This document shows, one piece after another, positions 27,135-36,807 of a stretch of 64,000 bases of DNA. The stretch lies in the NCBI RefSeq assembly GCF_016744155.1, contig NZ_JADGEW010000019.1:22883-86882 (forward strand), written 5' to 3'. Numbering within the stretch: the first letter of the stretch is position 1; each line of letters starts with the position of its first letter. This DNA comes from Amphritea sp. GTDB lineage: Bacteria > Pseudomonadota > Gammaproteobacteria > Pseudomonadales > Balneatricaceae. Position numbers and translations under genes: made by a program. The notes under the pieces are model-generated. The model was given only the letters and a program-made list of their open reading frames with translations. It was not told the DNA's origin and did no database searches.

Positions 27135-28019
27135 ATGAGCACCGTAAAAAAAGCAGTCATCCCCGTTGCGGGCCTTGGAACCCGGGTACTTCCGGCAAGT
27201 AAAGCAATCCCAAAAGAGATGATGCCAGTTGTGGATAAACCCGTTATCCAGCATGTTATTGAAGAAGCGATACAAGCAGGAATTAAAGAGATCATACTGG
27301 TAACTCGTAGTGGGAAATCCGCCATTGAAGACCATTTTGATAGCCACTTTGAACTAGAACACCAGCTAGACCTAAAGAACAAAACTACAATCCTGGACTC
27401 AGTTAGTAACATCATTCCTAGCGACGTAACTATCTTATCGGTTCGCCAATCTGAAGCCAAAGGCCTCGGCCACGCGGTTCACTGTGCTGCAAGAATTGTT
27501 AACAACGAACCATTTGTCGTTATCTTGCCTGACGTTTTGGTTAATAATTATCAACAAGCTGAAAACGATTTGCAGAAGATGGTTCAGGCTTTTGATGAGC
27601 ATAATGCTGCCCAGATAATGGTCGAATCAGTACCTCAGGACCAAGTGCATCTTTATGGTGTAACCGACTGCAAAGGCGTCAAACCTGAGGCAGGTGACTC
27701 AACCCCCATCTGCGCCATGGTGGAAAAACCTAAAGCAGAAGATGCCCCCTCAGACCTTGCTGTAGTCGGACGCTATGTTCTGCCAGCACGGATAATGGAG
27801 CTTTTAGCAAATACTAAGCCCGGGGCCGGCGGAGAGATCCAGCTAACAGATGCTCTTGATGAGTTGTTAAAAGAGCACAAAGTAGAAGCCTACCGAATGA
27901 CAGGCAAAACATTTGATTGCGGTAATAAACTAGGTTTTCTTCAGGCTAATGTTGCCTATGGATTACAACACCCTGAAACCGCTGAAGCATTTAAGCAGTT
28001 CTTAACTGAACAAGGCTAA
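27135..28019 (+). CDS. galU: UTP-glucose-1-phosphate uridylyltransferase
   Basis: A 294-residue GalU of standard length, making UDP-glucose from UTP and glucose-1-phosphate. The nucleotidyl-transferase signature is AVIPVAGLGTRVLPASKAIP at the N-terminus, with the catalytic Lys in IPKEM; VVEKP-type (AMVEKPKAEDAP) and GGEIQLTDAL motifs follow. UDP-glucose feeds Ugd and the initiating transferase. It begins a four-to-five-gene precursor operon with 4-nt spacing to pgi. Confidence 0.95.
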   Translation: MSTVKKAVIPVAGLGTRVLPASKAIPKEMMPVVDKPVIQHVIEEAIQAGIKEIILVTRSGKSAIEDHFDSHFELEHQLDLKNKTTILDSVSNIIPSDVTILSVRQSEAKGLGHAVHCAARIVNNEPFVVILPDVLVNNYQQAENDLQKMVQAFDEHNAAQIMVESVPQDQVHLYGVTDCKGVKPEAGDSTPICAMVEKPKAEDAPSDLAVVGRYVLPARIMELLANTKPGAGGEIQLTDALDELLKEHKVEAYRMTGKTFDCGNKLGFLQANVAYGLQHPETAEAFKQFLTEQG

Positions 28020-28023
28020 CATT

Positions 28024-29667
28024 ATGACGGTTGATCACTCTCCTGCCTGGATAGCCCTCAACACACATGCTGATAGTGTGCGTGATAAGCATCTGACAGA
28101 GATGTTTGCTGAAGATACTCAACGCTTTGAAAAATTCTGTTTCAGTGCCGCCCATTGCCTGACTGACTTTTCCAAGCAGCGAATCACCGAAGACACCCTG
28201 CAATTGCTAATCGATTTGGCGGCGCAGCAGCAACTACCTCAACGGATAGAAGCGCTATTCAGCGGAGAGAAGGTAAACCCCTCAGAAAACCGGCCGGCTC
28301 TCCATACTGCATTGCGTCAGCCTAAAGAGCTCCCTCTTCTTGTGGATGGTAATGATATCTCAACAGAGATACACGCATCACTTGAAAGAATGGAAGTCCT
28401 GGTTGACCAAATTCACAACGGTCAGTGGCGCGGTTATGATGGCAGCCCCATCAAAAATGTCGTTAATATCGGTGTCGGCGGCTCTGATCTTGGCCCTCTG
28501 ATGACATGTAGAGCTCTAGGGCAGTTTGCACCAGAACACATTCGAGATATTGAAGTTCACTTTGTATCTTCAATGGATGGCAGTCAGCTCGCACGCATTC
28601 TCAATCACATTGATCCTGCATCGACCCTGTTTATTGTCTCTTCGAAATCATTCACCACAATCGACACCCTGACGAACGCAAACACTGCCAGAGAATGGCT
28701 TGTCGATAATAGTGGGCTACCGATTGAGCTGATCAGTCAACACCACTTTATCGCCATTACAGCCAGCCCTAATAAGGCTGCAACCTGGGGCATTCCAGAA
28801 AAGAATCAACTGCATTTCTGGGACTGGACCGGCGGACGTTACTCCATGTGGTCAGTCATCGGCATGGCTATAGCCCTACAAACAGGAAATGAAAACTTTC
28901 GGCAATTTCTGGCAGGCGCCCATAAAATGGACGTCCATTTCCGTTCTGCGCCATTAGGGGAAAACCTTCCTGTATTACTCGCTATGATCGGCATTTGGAA
29001 TATCAACTTTCTTGATATTCATGCCCATGCAGTCCTTCCCTACGACGGACGACTAGAACACGTTCCTGCGTACTTAGAACAGCTGGAGATGGAAAGTAAT
29101 GGCAAAAGCGTTACTCTCCAAGGCGATAAACTCAACTACGCCACCTGCCCTATTCTTTGGGGAGAAGTAGGCCCTAATGCTCAGCATGCCTTTTACCAGC
29201 TACTACACCAAGGCACTGAATCCGTCATGTGTGACTTTATCGCCCCGGCTATTCGTTATCAGGATCAAGGGGAAGACCTTCAGGCTCAACATCAGTTAGC
29301 ACTTGCTAACTGTCTGGCTCAGTCCCGCTTACTGGCTCTGGGTGACAGCGTGCTTGATGATGCAGACAACGCTCCTGCACATAAGCGATATAGGGGTAAC
29401 CAGCCCAGCACCACCATTATGTTTGATACGCTCAACCCAGAAAGCTTGGGTGCATTGATCGCTATGTACGAGCATAAAGTATACGTTCAGTCCGTCATTT
29501 GGGAGATCAACCCCTTTGACCAATGGGGTGTCGAATTAGGTAAACACGTTGCCACCTCCCTGCTGGATCAATTTACCGAGCAAGCCTCTTCTGATACAGA
29601 CTGTTCAACAAAAGGGTTGATCCAATATATCCAGCGTCAGCGCAAGGAGAGTAACGATGAAGGTTAA
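28024..29667 (+). CDS. pgi: Glucose-6-phosphate isomerase
   Basis: A 547-residue full-length Pgi interconverting glucose-6-P and fructose-6-P. Motifs: NIGVGGSDLGPLM (phosphosugar binding), the SSKSFTT-type loop (IVSSKSFTTIDTL) and the C-terminal signature NPFDQWGVELGKHVA. It links glycolysis with glucose-1-P and mannose-6-P formation by the phosphohexomutase downstream. Its end overlaps the next gene by 11 nt, indicating co-translation. Confidence 0.95.
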   Translation: MTVDHSPAWIALNTHADSVRDKHLTEMFAEDTQRFEKFCFSAAHCLTDFSKQRITEDTLQLLIDLAAQQQLPQRIEALFSGEKVNPSENRPALHTALRQPKELPLLVDGNDISTEIHASLERMEVLVDQIHNGQWRGYDGSPIKNVVNIGVGGSDLGPLMTCRALGQFAPEHIRDIEVHFVSSMDGSQLARILNHIDPASTLFIVSSKSFTTIDTLTNANTAREWLVDNSGLPIELISQHHFIAITASPNKAATWGIPEKNQLHFWDWTGGRYSMWSVIGMAIALQTGNENFRQFLAGAHKMDVHFRSAPLGENLPVLLAMIGIWNINFLDIHAHAVLPYDGRLEHVPAYLEQLEMESNGKSVTLQGDKLNYATCPILWGEVGPNAQHAFYQLLHQGTESVMCDFIAPAIRYQDQGEDLQAQHQLALANCLAQSRLLALGDSVLDDADNAPAHKRYRGNQPSTTIMFDTLNPESLGALIAMYEHKVYVQSVIWEINPFDQWGVELGKHVATSLLDQFTEQASSDTDCSTKGLIQYIQRQRKESNDEG

Positions 29668-30922
29668 AGTTTATGGTGCTGACCTAACTGCCTGGGTCGC
29701 TGCAGCCTGTATGGCAAGAGCTGGGAATGATGTACAGATAGAAGGCCCTCAATCACAGCTGGAAAAACCTTTACACGACATCTCAGCCCTACGAGATGAG
29801 CCTGGCTTACTAGATCAGATTCAACTGCAGATGCAGACTGGCCGACTCAAGAGAACAGGTGCTCAAGATATTGAAGCCGATATTCACTGGCTGGCCCTGG
29901 AGCATAACGAGATCGAAAAAGCCCAGAATATAATTCACATTTTAGCTAAAGCGGTTCCAGAAAACCTTTTGATTGTGAACCAGTGCAATTTCGGTGTAGG
30001 TGCTACTGATGAATTGCAAAACATCCTTAGTGAGGAACTCAATCAGGCTATAGTCTATATCCCGAGCAACCTCCAGGACGGTAAAGCACTACAGGGATTC
30101 AGCCAGCCGAACCGAATCACTATTGGCAGTGAAAACAACTGGGCAATCACGACAACCCGCGCACTGATAAAACCTTTCCTACAAAACATTGAGCACCTCT
30201 TGCTAATGACCAGCCGGGAAGCCGAATTCACCAAACTGGCCATCACCGGAATGCTGGCAATCCGAATAGGCTATATCAATGAGTTAGCCAATCTAGCTGA
30301 CCAGATGGATGTCGACATTGAGACAATTCGTGAAGGAATGGGAGCAGACCCCAGAGTTGGAAACCACTACTTATCACCAGGTTGTGGCTTTGGTGGCCTG
30401 AGTTTCAATCAAAACATTGCCCGTTTCTCTGAAACCTTTGAAAAAAGAGGCAAAGACTCCCTCCTGAAAACCGTTATATCTGAAAACGAGATTCAAAAAG
30501 AGCTACTGTTTAAAAAACTATGGCAGCATTACCGCTGCAACTTAACAGATAAAACAGTGTCTGTTTGGGGCGCTTCATTCAAACCCGGTACCGCCAGCAT
30601 AGATAATGCACCCAGCCTTAAGCTTATCGACGCATTATTAGCACAAGGGGTTCATGTAAAAGTACATGACCCAGAAGCCCTGGGAAACCTGCTAAATCAT
30701 TATCACAATGAAACAAACATCAGCTTCTGTAACAACGCCTATGATGCTATAAAAGATAGCGACGCACTGTTACTGGTTACCGAATGGCCTGAATACTGGT
30801 CACCAGATTATCTGAAGATGCTTCAGGATATGCATATACCATTGATAATAGATGGCCGTAATATCTTCGATAGAGAAGCATTAGAGATGCACGGCTTCAC
30901 TTATATGGGTGTAGGACGCTAA
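29657..30922 (+). CDS. Degenerate UDP-glucose/GDP-mannose dehydrogenase paralogue (catalytic Cys replaced)
   Basis: A 421-residue protein aligning along its length with Ugd: EFTKLAITGMLAIRIGYINE corresponds to [20 protein letters not shown] of the complete Ugd at 40.5-41.8 kb. Where Ugd has GGSCFPKD with nucleophile Cys266, this protein has GGLSFNQN, so the Cys is Ser249 (codon AGT) and the Lys-Asp is lost. The N-terminal Rossmann glycines (GIGYVG) are also replaced by GADLTA. The C-terminal UDP-binding domain looks intact (WGASFKPGTASIDNAPS). It cannot carry out the normal two-step oxidation by the Cys mechanism; a regulatory or altered role is possible. It overlaps pgi and vanZ-like genes. 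Confidence 0.82.
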   Translation: MKVKVYGADLTAWVAAACMARAGNDVQIEGPQSQLEKPLHDISALRDEPGLLDQIQLQMQTGRLKRTGAQDIEADIHWLALEHNEIEKAQNIIHILAKAVPENLLIVNQCNFGVGATDELQNILSEELNQAIVYIPSNLQDGKALQGFSQPNRITIGSENNWAITTTRALIKPFLQNIEHLLLMTSREAEFTKLAITGMLAIRIGYINELANLADQMDVDIETIREGMGADPRVGNHYLSPGCGFGGLSFNQNIARFSETFEKRGKDSLLKTVISENEIQKELLFKKLWQHYRCNLTDKTVSVWGASFKPGTASIDNAPSLKLIDALLAQGVHVKVHDPEALGNLLNHYHNETNISFCNNAYDAIKDSDALLLVTEWPEYWSPDYLKMLQDMHIPLIIDGRNIFDREALEMHGFTYMGVGR

Positions 30923-31299
30923 TGCTACGCAGTGTTATTTTCAGCCTCTGTGCGGCAGCGTTACTCTATGGTCTGTTCAGAGAAACTCCGCCACCAAAGC
31001 TATTCGACCAGTCGGATAAATTCGGCCACCTAATAGGTTTTGCCGCGATGACCTTCATCGCTATCTGGACAATCCCACGCAAATATATCGCCCTGTTTAT
31101 GGTGGGTTTATTAGCATTGGCCTGTAGCGCAGAATTTCTACAGGAATGGCTACTACCACACCGACATTTCTCACTTAACGACATGTATGCCAACCTAACA
31201 GGAATAGCGATAATCCTGCTTCCATGGATTGCCTGGCGGATTAAGCTTAGTTTTTTTTTAAATTCCTCAAAATTTTTACCTTCAGAGAAGCAACAATGA
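30922..31299 (+). CDS. VanZ-like small membrane protein
   Basis: A 125-residue protein with four hydrophobic helices and a VanZ-like core ([17 protein letters not shown] ... [25 protein letters not shown]). The family's biochemical function is unknown. The ATG shares its A with the preceding TAA, and the end overlaps the phosphohexomutase start by 4 nt, so it is translationally coupled on both sides. Confidence 0.8.
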   Translation: MLRSVIFSLCAAALLYGLFRETPPPKLFDQSDKFGHLIGFAAMTFIAIWTIPRKYIALFMVGLLALACSAEFLQEWLLPHRHFSLNDMYANLTGIAIILLPWIAWRIKLSFFLNSSKFLPSEKQQ

Positions 31300-32666
31300 G
31301 CAAACTAGCCTGTTTCAAAGCCTATGACATCCGCGGCCAGCTCGGAACTCAACTGGATGAAGAGCTTACCTACCGCATCGGTCGCGCCTATGCGGAGTTC
31401 CTAAAGCCGAAAACCGTTGTCATCGGCGGCGATATGCGCTTATCCACAGAATCACTGAAGCAAGCGCTGGCAAATGGCCTTCAGGATTCTGGCGTTAATG
31501 TTCTGGACATCGGCCTGTGTGGTACGGAAGAGATTTACTTTGCCACCGCCCATCTGAAAACAGATGGCGGAATTGTAGTAACTGCCAGCCATAACCCTGA
31601 AGACTACAATGGCATGAAACTGGTGCGTGAAGGCTCCCGCCCGATCAGTGGTGACACCGGTCTCAATGACATTGAAAAGCTGGCCCGTGAAAACAACTTC
31701 GAAACACCTGAGCCGAGTAAACGCGGCAGCTACGAGCTAGCTGATACGATGGCCGCCTATGTAGAGCACTTGGAAAGCTATATTGATCAAACAGCTCTCA
31801 AACCGATGAAACTAGTCGTTAATGCAGGAAATGGTGTTGCAGGGCATGTAATTGACGCACTAGAAATTCAGTTTAAAGCGGCATCAATACCTGTTGAATT
31901 TATTAAAATACACCACCAACCCGACGGCACTTTCCCTAACGGAATCCCGAATCCGATACTGGAAGAAAATCGGGCCGATACCATTGCCGCTGTTTTAGAA
32001 CATAAAGCTGATATGGGCATCGCATGGGATGGCGATTTTGACCGCTGTTTCCTGTTTGATGAAAATGGGCGTTTTCTTGAAGGCTATTATATCGTTGGGC
32101 TACTGGCTGCCGCTTTTCTGGCTAAGAATGCCGGTGCAGCCATTATCCATGATCCACGCCTAACCTGGAACACATTGGATATTGTTGAATCCAGTGGTGG
32201 TCAAGCAATTCAAAGTAAAACCGGACACGCATTCATAAAAGAAAGAATGCGCGAAGAAGATGCAGTATACGGAGGAGAGATGAGCGCCCATCACTACTTC
32301 CGCGATTTCTTTTACTGCGATAGCGGCATGGTGCCATGGTTGCTAGTCGCAGAGTTGATAAGCCAAAAAGGGCAGCCGTTGTCTGAACTGGTTGACGACA
32401 GAATCTCCAAATACCCATCCCCGGGGGAGATCAATAGTAAACTTGAAGATCCAATTGCCTCTATTGATAAAGTGCTGACCACTTATCAAGCAGATGCTCT
32501 GAGCATTGATTATACCGATGGTATCAGTCTAGATATGGGCGAATGGCGCTTCAACTTACGTTCGTCAAATACCGAACCGGTAGTACGCCTCAACATCGAA
32601 ACCCGTGGTAATGAAGCGTTGATGAAGGAAAAAACCGAGGAGTTATTAACTCTGTTAAGAGGTTAA
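31296..32666 (+). CDS. algC: Phosphomannomutase/phosphoglucomutase
   Basis: A 456-residue alpha-D-phosphohexomutase of AlgC/CpsG type. The catalytic phosphoserine is Ser98 in TASHNP; the Mg site is DGDFDR with Asp245/247/249; GEMSAHHYF (sugar ring) and RSSNTEP (phosphate) follow. It makes glucose-1-P for GalU and RfbA and mannose-1-P for GDP-mannose. The symbol is by similarity to the bifunctional Pseudomonas enzyme; cpsG/manB is the alternative label. It ends the precursor operon. Confidence 0.88.
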   Translation: MSKLACFKAYDIRGQLGTQLDEELTYRIGRAYAEFLKPKTVVIGGDMRLSTESLKQALANGLQDSGVNVLDIGLCGTEEIYFATAHLKTDGGIVVTASHNPEDYNGMKLVREGSRPISGDTGLNDIEKLARENNFETPEPSKRGSYELADTMAAYVEHLESYIDQTALKPMKLVVNAGNGVAGHVIDALEIQFKAASIPVEFIKIHHQPDGTFPNGIPNPILEENRADTIAAVLEHKADMGIAWDGDFDRCFLFDENGRFLEGYYIVGLLAAAFLAKNAGAAIIHDPRLTWNTLDIVESSGGQAIQSKTGHAFIKERMREEDAVYGGEMSAHHYFRDFFYCDSGMVPWLLVAELISQKGQPLSELVDDRISKYPSPGEINSKLEDPIASIDKVLTTYQADALSIDYTDGISLDMGEWRFNLRSSNTEPVVRLNIETRGNEALMKEKTEELLTLLRG

Positions 32667-32683
32667 TCCGATATCAATAAACA

Positions 32684-32737
32684 ACATGTTAGCTGCGCTG
32701 GAACCAAAAATATCTCTATAAGCGCTAGCTAGCATGT
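32684..32737 (+). other. Long stem-loop downstream of phosphohexomutase
   Basis: ACATGTTAGCTGCGCT (32684-32699) is complementary with one change and one bulge to 32721-32737, loop 21 nt. An AT-rich run follows, without a clean T-tract. A 3'-end stabilising or termination hairpin is possible. Confidence 0.5.
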
Positions 32738-32797
32738 AATATATAATTTAATTAATTTTTCGTCAGCATTAAGCCATACGACAAAAGGAACTGACAG

Positions 32798-33082
32798 ATG
32801 GAAAAAACTGACAATATGCCTATTTGGGTTTTCTTAGCCTTTTCAAGCCTTAACACTCGAAAAGGAGCCCTTCGACTTATTTATGCTTGCGTAATCTTCA
32901 CGCTCTATTGCCTGCCTTTTGCAATAATTTTTCCTCAACAGCCATGGCTTAAGCACGTTTTCTTAATCGATGACTGGAGCTGGTTCGCCATGATGGTTCC
33001 AATAATCATTTGGTATGTACTAGCGTTAAAATGGCTAGATAAACACGCAAGTTGGGAACCATTAAGCGAGGAAGACGCATAA
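32798..33082 (+). CDS. Small inner-membrane protein of unknown function
   Basis: A 94-residue protein with a good RBS (AAGGAAC) and two hydrophobic segments (about 25-45 and 60-80), a Trp-rich loop (DDWSWF) and an acidic C-terminus (PLSEEDA). No family recognised. Codon use and the spaced RBS support a real gene. It converges on rfbD with a 20-nt gap. Confidence 0.65.
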   Translation: MEKTDNMPIWVFLAFSSLNTRKGALRLIYACVIFTLYCLPFAIIFPQQPWLKHVFLIDDWSWFAMMVPIIIWYVLALKWLDKHASWEPLSEEDA

Positions 33083-33102
33083 AGCGCTGTTATAGAAAGA
33101 GA

Positions 33103-33981
33103 CTAACGCTTTAGTTTCGGCATCAATTCTGAAATAGCCAACCGCCAATCAGAAGCCTCGACACCATACAGCTCTCGAATCTTTGCTGTACTCAATACGG
33201 AATACCCTGGCCGCTCTGCCGCAGTAGGGTATTCTTTAGTGGTAATAGGGCTGACAGCAGGTTCTCTTGATATAAGGCCGGCAAGACCTGCTTGCTGAAA
33301 AATATATTGCGCGAAGCCATACCAACTGACGACTTCGGAACCACTGAAATTAAAGTGGCCCCAATGCATCTCTTTACCTACACGTAATCGATCAGCAAGG
33401 CTAACCAGCGCCGCTGCAATATCTCCCGCATAAGTAGGGCAACCAACCTGATCGGCTACCACACTTAGACTGTCACGCTGCTCTGCGAGCCGTAGCATTG
33501 TTTTTACAAAGTTGTTTCCGTTCTCACCAAACACCCAACTAGTACGAATGTTAATAAAAGACTGCCCTGAAAGCTCCAACTGAAGCTCTCCAGCACGTTT
33601 ACTCTGACCGTAAATACCTAGAGGTGAAACCGAATCAGATTCAACGTAAGGCTGAGCTGACGAGCCGTCAAATACGTAGTCTGTGGATATATTAAAGAGC
33701 GGGCAATTACACAAGCTCGCCAGTAGCAGAAGATTTTTTACGCCGCCTTCGTTTATTGCGTACGCTTTTTCAGACTCTGACTCAGCCAGATCAACCGCTG
33801 TATAGGCTGCAGCATTGATAATCAATTCTGGCTTCCAGGATTGCCAGCTCAGCACACTCTCTTTTGAACTAATATCCAGCTCTTGAGAATTCAGTGCTTT
33901 CGTTTCAAAGTCTGCTTGCAGCAGTTGAGAGGCAAGTAGTGAACCTACCTGCCCTCTGCTACCCACCATCAAGACTCTCAT
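33103..33981 (-). CDS. rfbD: dTDP-4-dehydrorhamnose reductase
   Basis: A 292-residue SDR enzyme catalysing the last step to dTDP-L-rhamnose. N-terminal VGSRGQVGSLLA binds NADPH; ISTDYVFDG and the YGQSK catalytic pair (Tyr-x3-Lys) are present. The stop of rfbC overlaps its start by 4 nt. It is last in the rfbBACD-type minus-strand operon (B, A, C, D in transcription order). Confidence 0.94.
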   Translation of the reverse strand: MRVLMVGSRGQVGSLLASQLLQADFETKALNSQELDISSKESVLSWQSWKPELIINAAAYTAVDLAESESEKAYAINEGGVKNLLLLASLCNCPLFNISTDYVFDGSSAQPYVESDSVSPLGIYGQSKRAGELQLELSGQSFINIRTSWVFGENGNNFVKTMLRLAEQRDSLSVVADQVGCPTYAGDIAAALVSLADRLRVGKEMHWGHFNFSGSEVVSWYGFAQYIFQQAGLAGLISREPAVSPITTKEYPTAAERPGYSVLSTAKIRELYGVEASDWRLAISELMPKLKR

Positions 33982-34514
33982 AGAATCAAATCCTTAAGGC
34001 GAGAAGCAACTTTATCTTTTTCAGAGAGTATTGGTGATTCCAAGGGCCAGTCAATACCAATATCCGGATCATTCCAGATCAGGCTTCCTTCATCAGAAGG
34101 ATCATAGTAATCAGTGCACTTGTACTCGAAATCAGCAACCTCAGACAAAACAACAAAGCCATGAGCCATACCTGGGGGAACCCAAAACTGACGTTTGTTT
34201 TCTCCACTTAAATGGACACCGGCCCACTGGCCGAATGTGTCAGAACCAGGTCTGATATCAACAGCAACATCAAAGACATCACCCTGAACAACTCTAACCA
34301 GTTTCCCCTGAGGTTTGGTTTTCTGGAAATGCAGCCCTCGTAAGACACCTTTACCTGAACGAGAATGGTTATCCTGAACGAATCTGAGATCAATATTAGC
34401 CGCTTCGCGATATTTCTCTTCCTGAAAAGTTTCCAGGAAAAAACCCCGTTCATCGCCAAAAACTTTAGGTTCGATAATAACTACATCTGCAATGGACGTT
34501 TCTATCACCTTCAT
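33978..34514 (-). CDS. rfbC: dTDP-4-dehydrorhamnose 3,5-epimerase
   Basis: A 178-residue cupin epimerase. FGDERGFFLETF, FVQDNHSRS and VLRGLHFQ (catalytic His) are the family signatures, with a C-terminal NDPDIGIDWP. It converts dTDP-4-keto-6-deoxyglucose to the L-lyxo form. Its start touches the stop of rfbA by 1 nt and it overlaps rfbD by 4 nt. Confidence 0.94.
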   Translation of the reverse strand: MKVIETSIADVVIIEPKVFGDERGFFLETFQEEKYREAANIDLRFVQDNHSRSGKGVLRGLHFQKTKPQGKLVRVVQGDVFDVAVDIRPGSDTFGQWAGVHLSGENKRQFWVPPGMAHGFVVLSEVADFEYKCTDYYDPSDEGSLIWNDPDIGIDWPLESPILSEKDKVASRLKDLIL

Positions 34515-35395
34515 TACACGGTTCCGTCCAGAAGGCTCTTCAAGTACTCACCGTAGCCGGTCTTTTTCAGGGCTTCCGCTCGCACCGCAAGTTCTTCACA
34601 GGAAATCCAGTTCTGATTGAACGCGATCTCCTCTAAACAAGCTACTTTTAATCCTTGGCGGTGTTCAATGGTTTGAACAAACTGGCCCGCTTCGATTAAC
34701 GAGTCATGGGTTCCTGTATCAAGCCATGCAAAGCCACGCCCAAGCAATTCAACATTCAACTCACCTCTTTCAAGGTAGGCGTTATTAACATCTGTTATTT
34801 CCAGCTCACCTCGTTCAGAGGGCTTAACATTCTTTGCAATTTCGATGACTTCATTGTCGTAAAAATACAAACCTGTAACGGCGTATTCTGACTTAGGCTT
34901 AAGTGGCTTTTCCTCTATAGAAATAGCACGCCCCTGATCATCAAACTCTACTACACCAAAGCGCTGAGGATCTTTAACGTGATAACCGAAGACAGTTGCC
35001 CCGGTGTCTCGTTTCACGGCTGACAGGAGCTTGTCAGAAAAGTGCTGGCCATAATAAATGTTATCTCCTAATACCAGACACACATTATCATCACCAATAA
35101 AGGACTCACCAATCAAAAAAGCCTGCGCCAAACCATCAGGGCTTTCCTGAATTCGATATTCAAAGGTCACACCGAACCCACTACCATCACCTAGTAGCCG
35201 CTGAAATCCAGGCATATCTTCAGGGGTCGATATGATGAGAATTTCCCGTATGCCTGCCAGCATTAAAACGGAAATTGGATAGTAGATCATCGGTTTGTCA
35301 TATATAGGCAATAGCTGTTTTGACACACCTTGAGTGATTGGGTGAAGTCTTGAACCAGACCCTCCGGCCAGAACAATTCCTTTAAAATTTTTCAT
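34514..35395 (-). CDS. rfbA: Glucose-1-phosphate thymidylyltransferase
   Basis: A 293-residue enzyme forming dTDP-glucose. [16 protein letters not shown] is the nucleotide-binding start; [21 protein letters not shown] and IEEKP are present. It is the first committed step to dTDP-rhamnose and lies 16 nt after rfbB. Confidence 0.95.
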   Translation of the reverse strand: MKNFKGIVLAGGSGSRLHPITQGVSKQLLPIYDKPMIYYPISVLMLAGIREILIISTPEDMPGFQRLLGDGSGFGVTFEYRIQESPDGLAQAFLIGESFIGDDNVCLVLGDNIYYGQHFSDKLLSAVKRDTGATVFGYHVKDPQRFGVVEFDDQGRAISIEEKPLKPKSEYAVTGLYFYDNEVIEIAKNVKPSERGELEITDVNNAYLERGELNVELLGRGFAWLDTGTHDSLIEAGQFVQTIEHRQGLKVACLEEIAFNQNWISCEELAVRAEALKKTGYGEYLKSLLDGTV

Positions 35396-35411
35396 ACCAC
35401 TCCCTCGATTA

Positions 35412-36467
35412 TTAGCCTATGCGCTCTAACTGGTAGGCACCATTAATGACTCGTTCCCACCAGTGTTGGTTATCCAAATACCATATAACCGTTTTTCGGA
35501 TACCGCTTTCAAAAGTTTCTTCCGGCTTCCAACCTAGTTCATCACTAATCTTTGTCGCATCTATGGCGTATCGAAGATCATGTCCTGGGCGGTCTTTAAC
35601 AAACTGGATTAATTCCTGATATTCACTAACACCTTCGGGTTTATCCGGTGCCAGTTCTTCAAGCAAAGCGCAGATAGCCTTTACAACGTCGATATTCGTT
35701 TTTTCGTTGTGACCACCGATATTATAGGTTTCACCCACAACACCTTCAGTCACTACTTTATATAGCGCTTTGGCATGATCTTCGACGTACAACCAGTCTC
35801 TAACCTGTAATCCATCACCATACACAGGTAATGACTTACCCTGCAGAGCATTGAGAATAATGTGTGGAATCAACTTCTCAGGAAAATGATACGGCCCATA
35901 ATTATTTGAACAATTTGTAATCAACACTGGCAAACCAAAAGTACGATTCCAAGCCCTTACAAGATGGTCGGAGCCTGCTTTACTGGCTGAATATGGGGAA
36001 CTTGGTGCATAAGGCGTAGATTCTGTAAACAAGTCATCTGTACCTTCCAGATCACCATATACTTCATCTGTAGATATATGATGAAAGCGAAAGCCTGCTT
36101 TCTTTTCCTCACTCAGTGCTGCCCAATATTTTAAGCTGACATCTAAAAGCGTATAAGTACCCACCAGATTAGTTTGAATAAACTCCCCGGGGCCTTCAAT
36201 AGAGCGATCAACGTGAGACTCAGCAGCCAGATGCATTATCAGATCAGGCTGGTATTCTTGAAACAGAGCCTTCAGCGCCTCATGATCACAAATATTAACC
36301 CGCGCAAAGCTGTAACGTTCAGAAGCTTCTACATCAGCCAATGATTCCAGATTCCCTGCATAGGTAAGACAATCAACATTGAGGACTTCATCATCTGTAT
36401 GATTCAGAATATAGCGAACAACGGCACTTCCGATAAAACCTGCGCCACCAGTAATTAATATTTTCAT
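35412..36467 (-). CDS. rfbB: dTDP-glucose 4,6-dehydratase
   Basis: A 351-residue extended SDR. The ATG at 36467 is chosen because AAGGA stands 5-6 nt upstream and the protein then begins [14 protein letters not shown] as in RfbB; the frame is open to 36545 but that extension is not family-like. Catalytic motifs: [20 protein letters not shown] and YSASK. It makes dTDP-4-keto-6-deoxyglucose. First gene of rfbBACD. Confidence 0.95.
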   Translation of the reverse strand: MKILITGGAGFIGSAVVRYILNHTDDEVLNVDCLTYAGNLESLADVEASERYSFARVNICDHEALKALFQEYQPDLIMHLAAESHVDRSIEGPGEFIQTNLVGTYTLLDVSLKYWAALSEEKKAGFRFHHISTDEVYGDLEGTDDLFTESTPYAPSSPYSASKAGSDHLVRAWNRTFGLPVLITNCSNNYGPYHFPEKLIPHIILNALQGKSLPVYGDGLQVRDWLYVEDHAKALYKVVTEGVVGETYNIGGHNEKTNIDVVKAICALLEELAPDKPEGVSEYQELIQFVKDRPGHDLRYAIDATKISDELGWKPEETFESGIRKTVIWYLDNQHWWERVINGAYQLERIG

Positions 36468-36807
36468 TTCCATCCTTATTTCGCTCTGCCATTGCAGAAC
36501 CATTCCCGAAATATCTCCAGAGCCTCTAGAAATCAGGTTAATCATTAGAATTAACAGACATCATATAGGCCTCTCTTAGGGCGGTAAACTCCTAATATAA
36601 AACTATACTTACATGTATATTTCGCTCTAACGCTCTAACTAAAACTTCTTCTTAAGTTTAAGCTCACCGTTTTCCTATAAAAGACCAATTTTGTAAAAAA
36701 AACTGTATCCTAACAGAGACGAAAGCTGTATCATTTTAGAGACTAAAGCTGAGTCTATACAATTCTACAGATTCACTAAAAAAACAGATAAGTTGAAAGG
36801 GAATTCC
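36468..36807. other. Divergent AT-rich intergenic region, rfbB to PEP-CTERM gene
   Basis: No gene. It must contain the rfb promoter (minus) and the promoter of the third PEP-CTERM gene (+). It has a 23-bp tandem repeat (36703-36748) and a doubled 8-mer CGCTCTAA near 36630. No GG-N10-GC sigma-54 element is present. Confidence 0.6.
36703..36748 (+). repeat. 23-bp tandem repeat upstream of PEP-CTERM gene
   Basis: Two adjacent 23-bp copies, both starting CTGTATC and ending AGAGACKAAAG, 18/23 identical; the start of a third (CTGAGTC) follows at 36749. The period is near two helical turns, which suits an operator. It is ~60-105 bp before the ATG. Confidence 0.6.
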
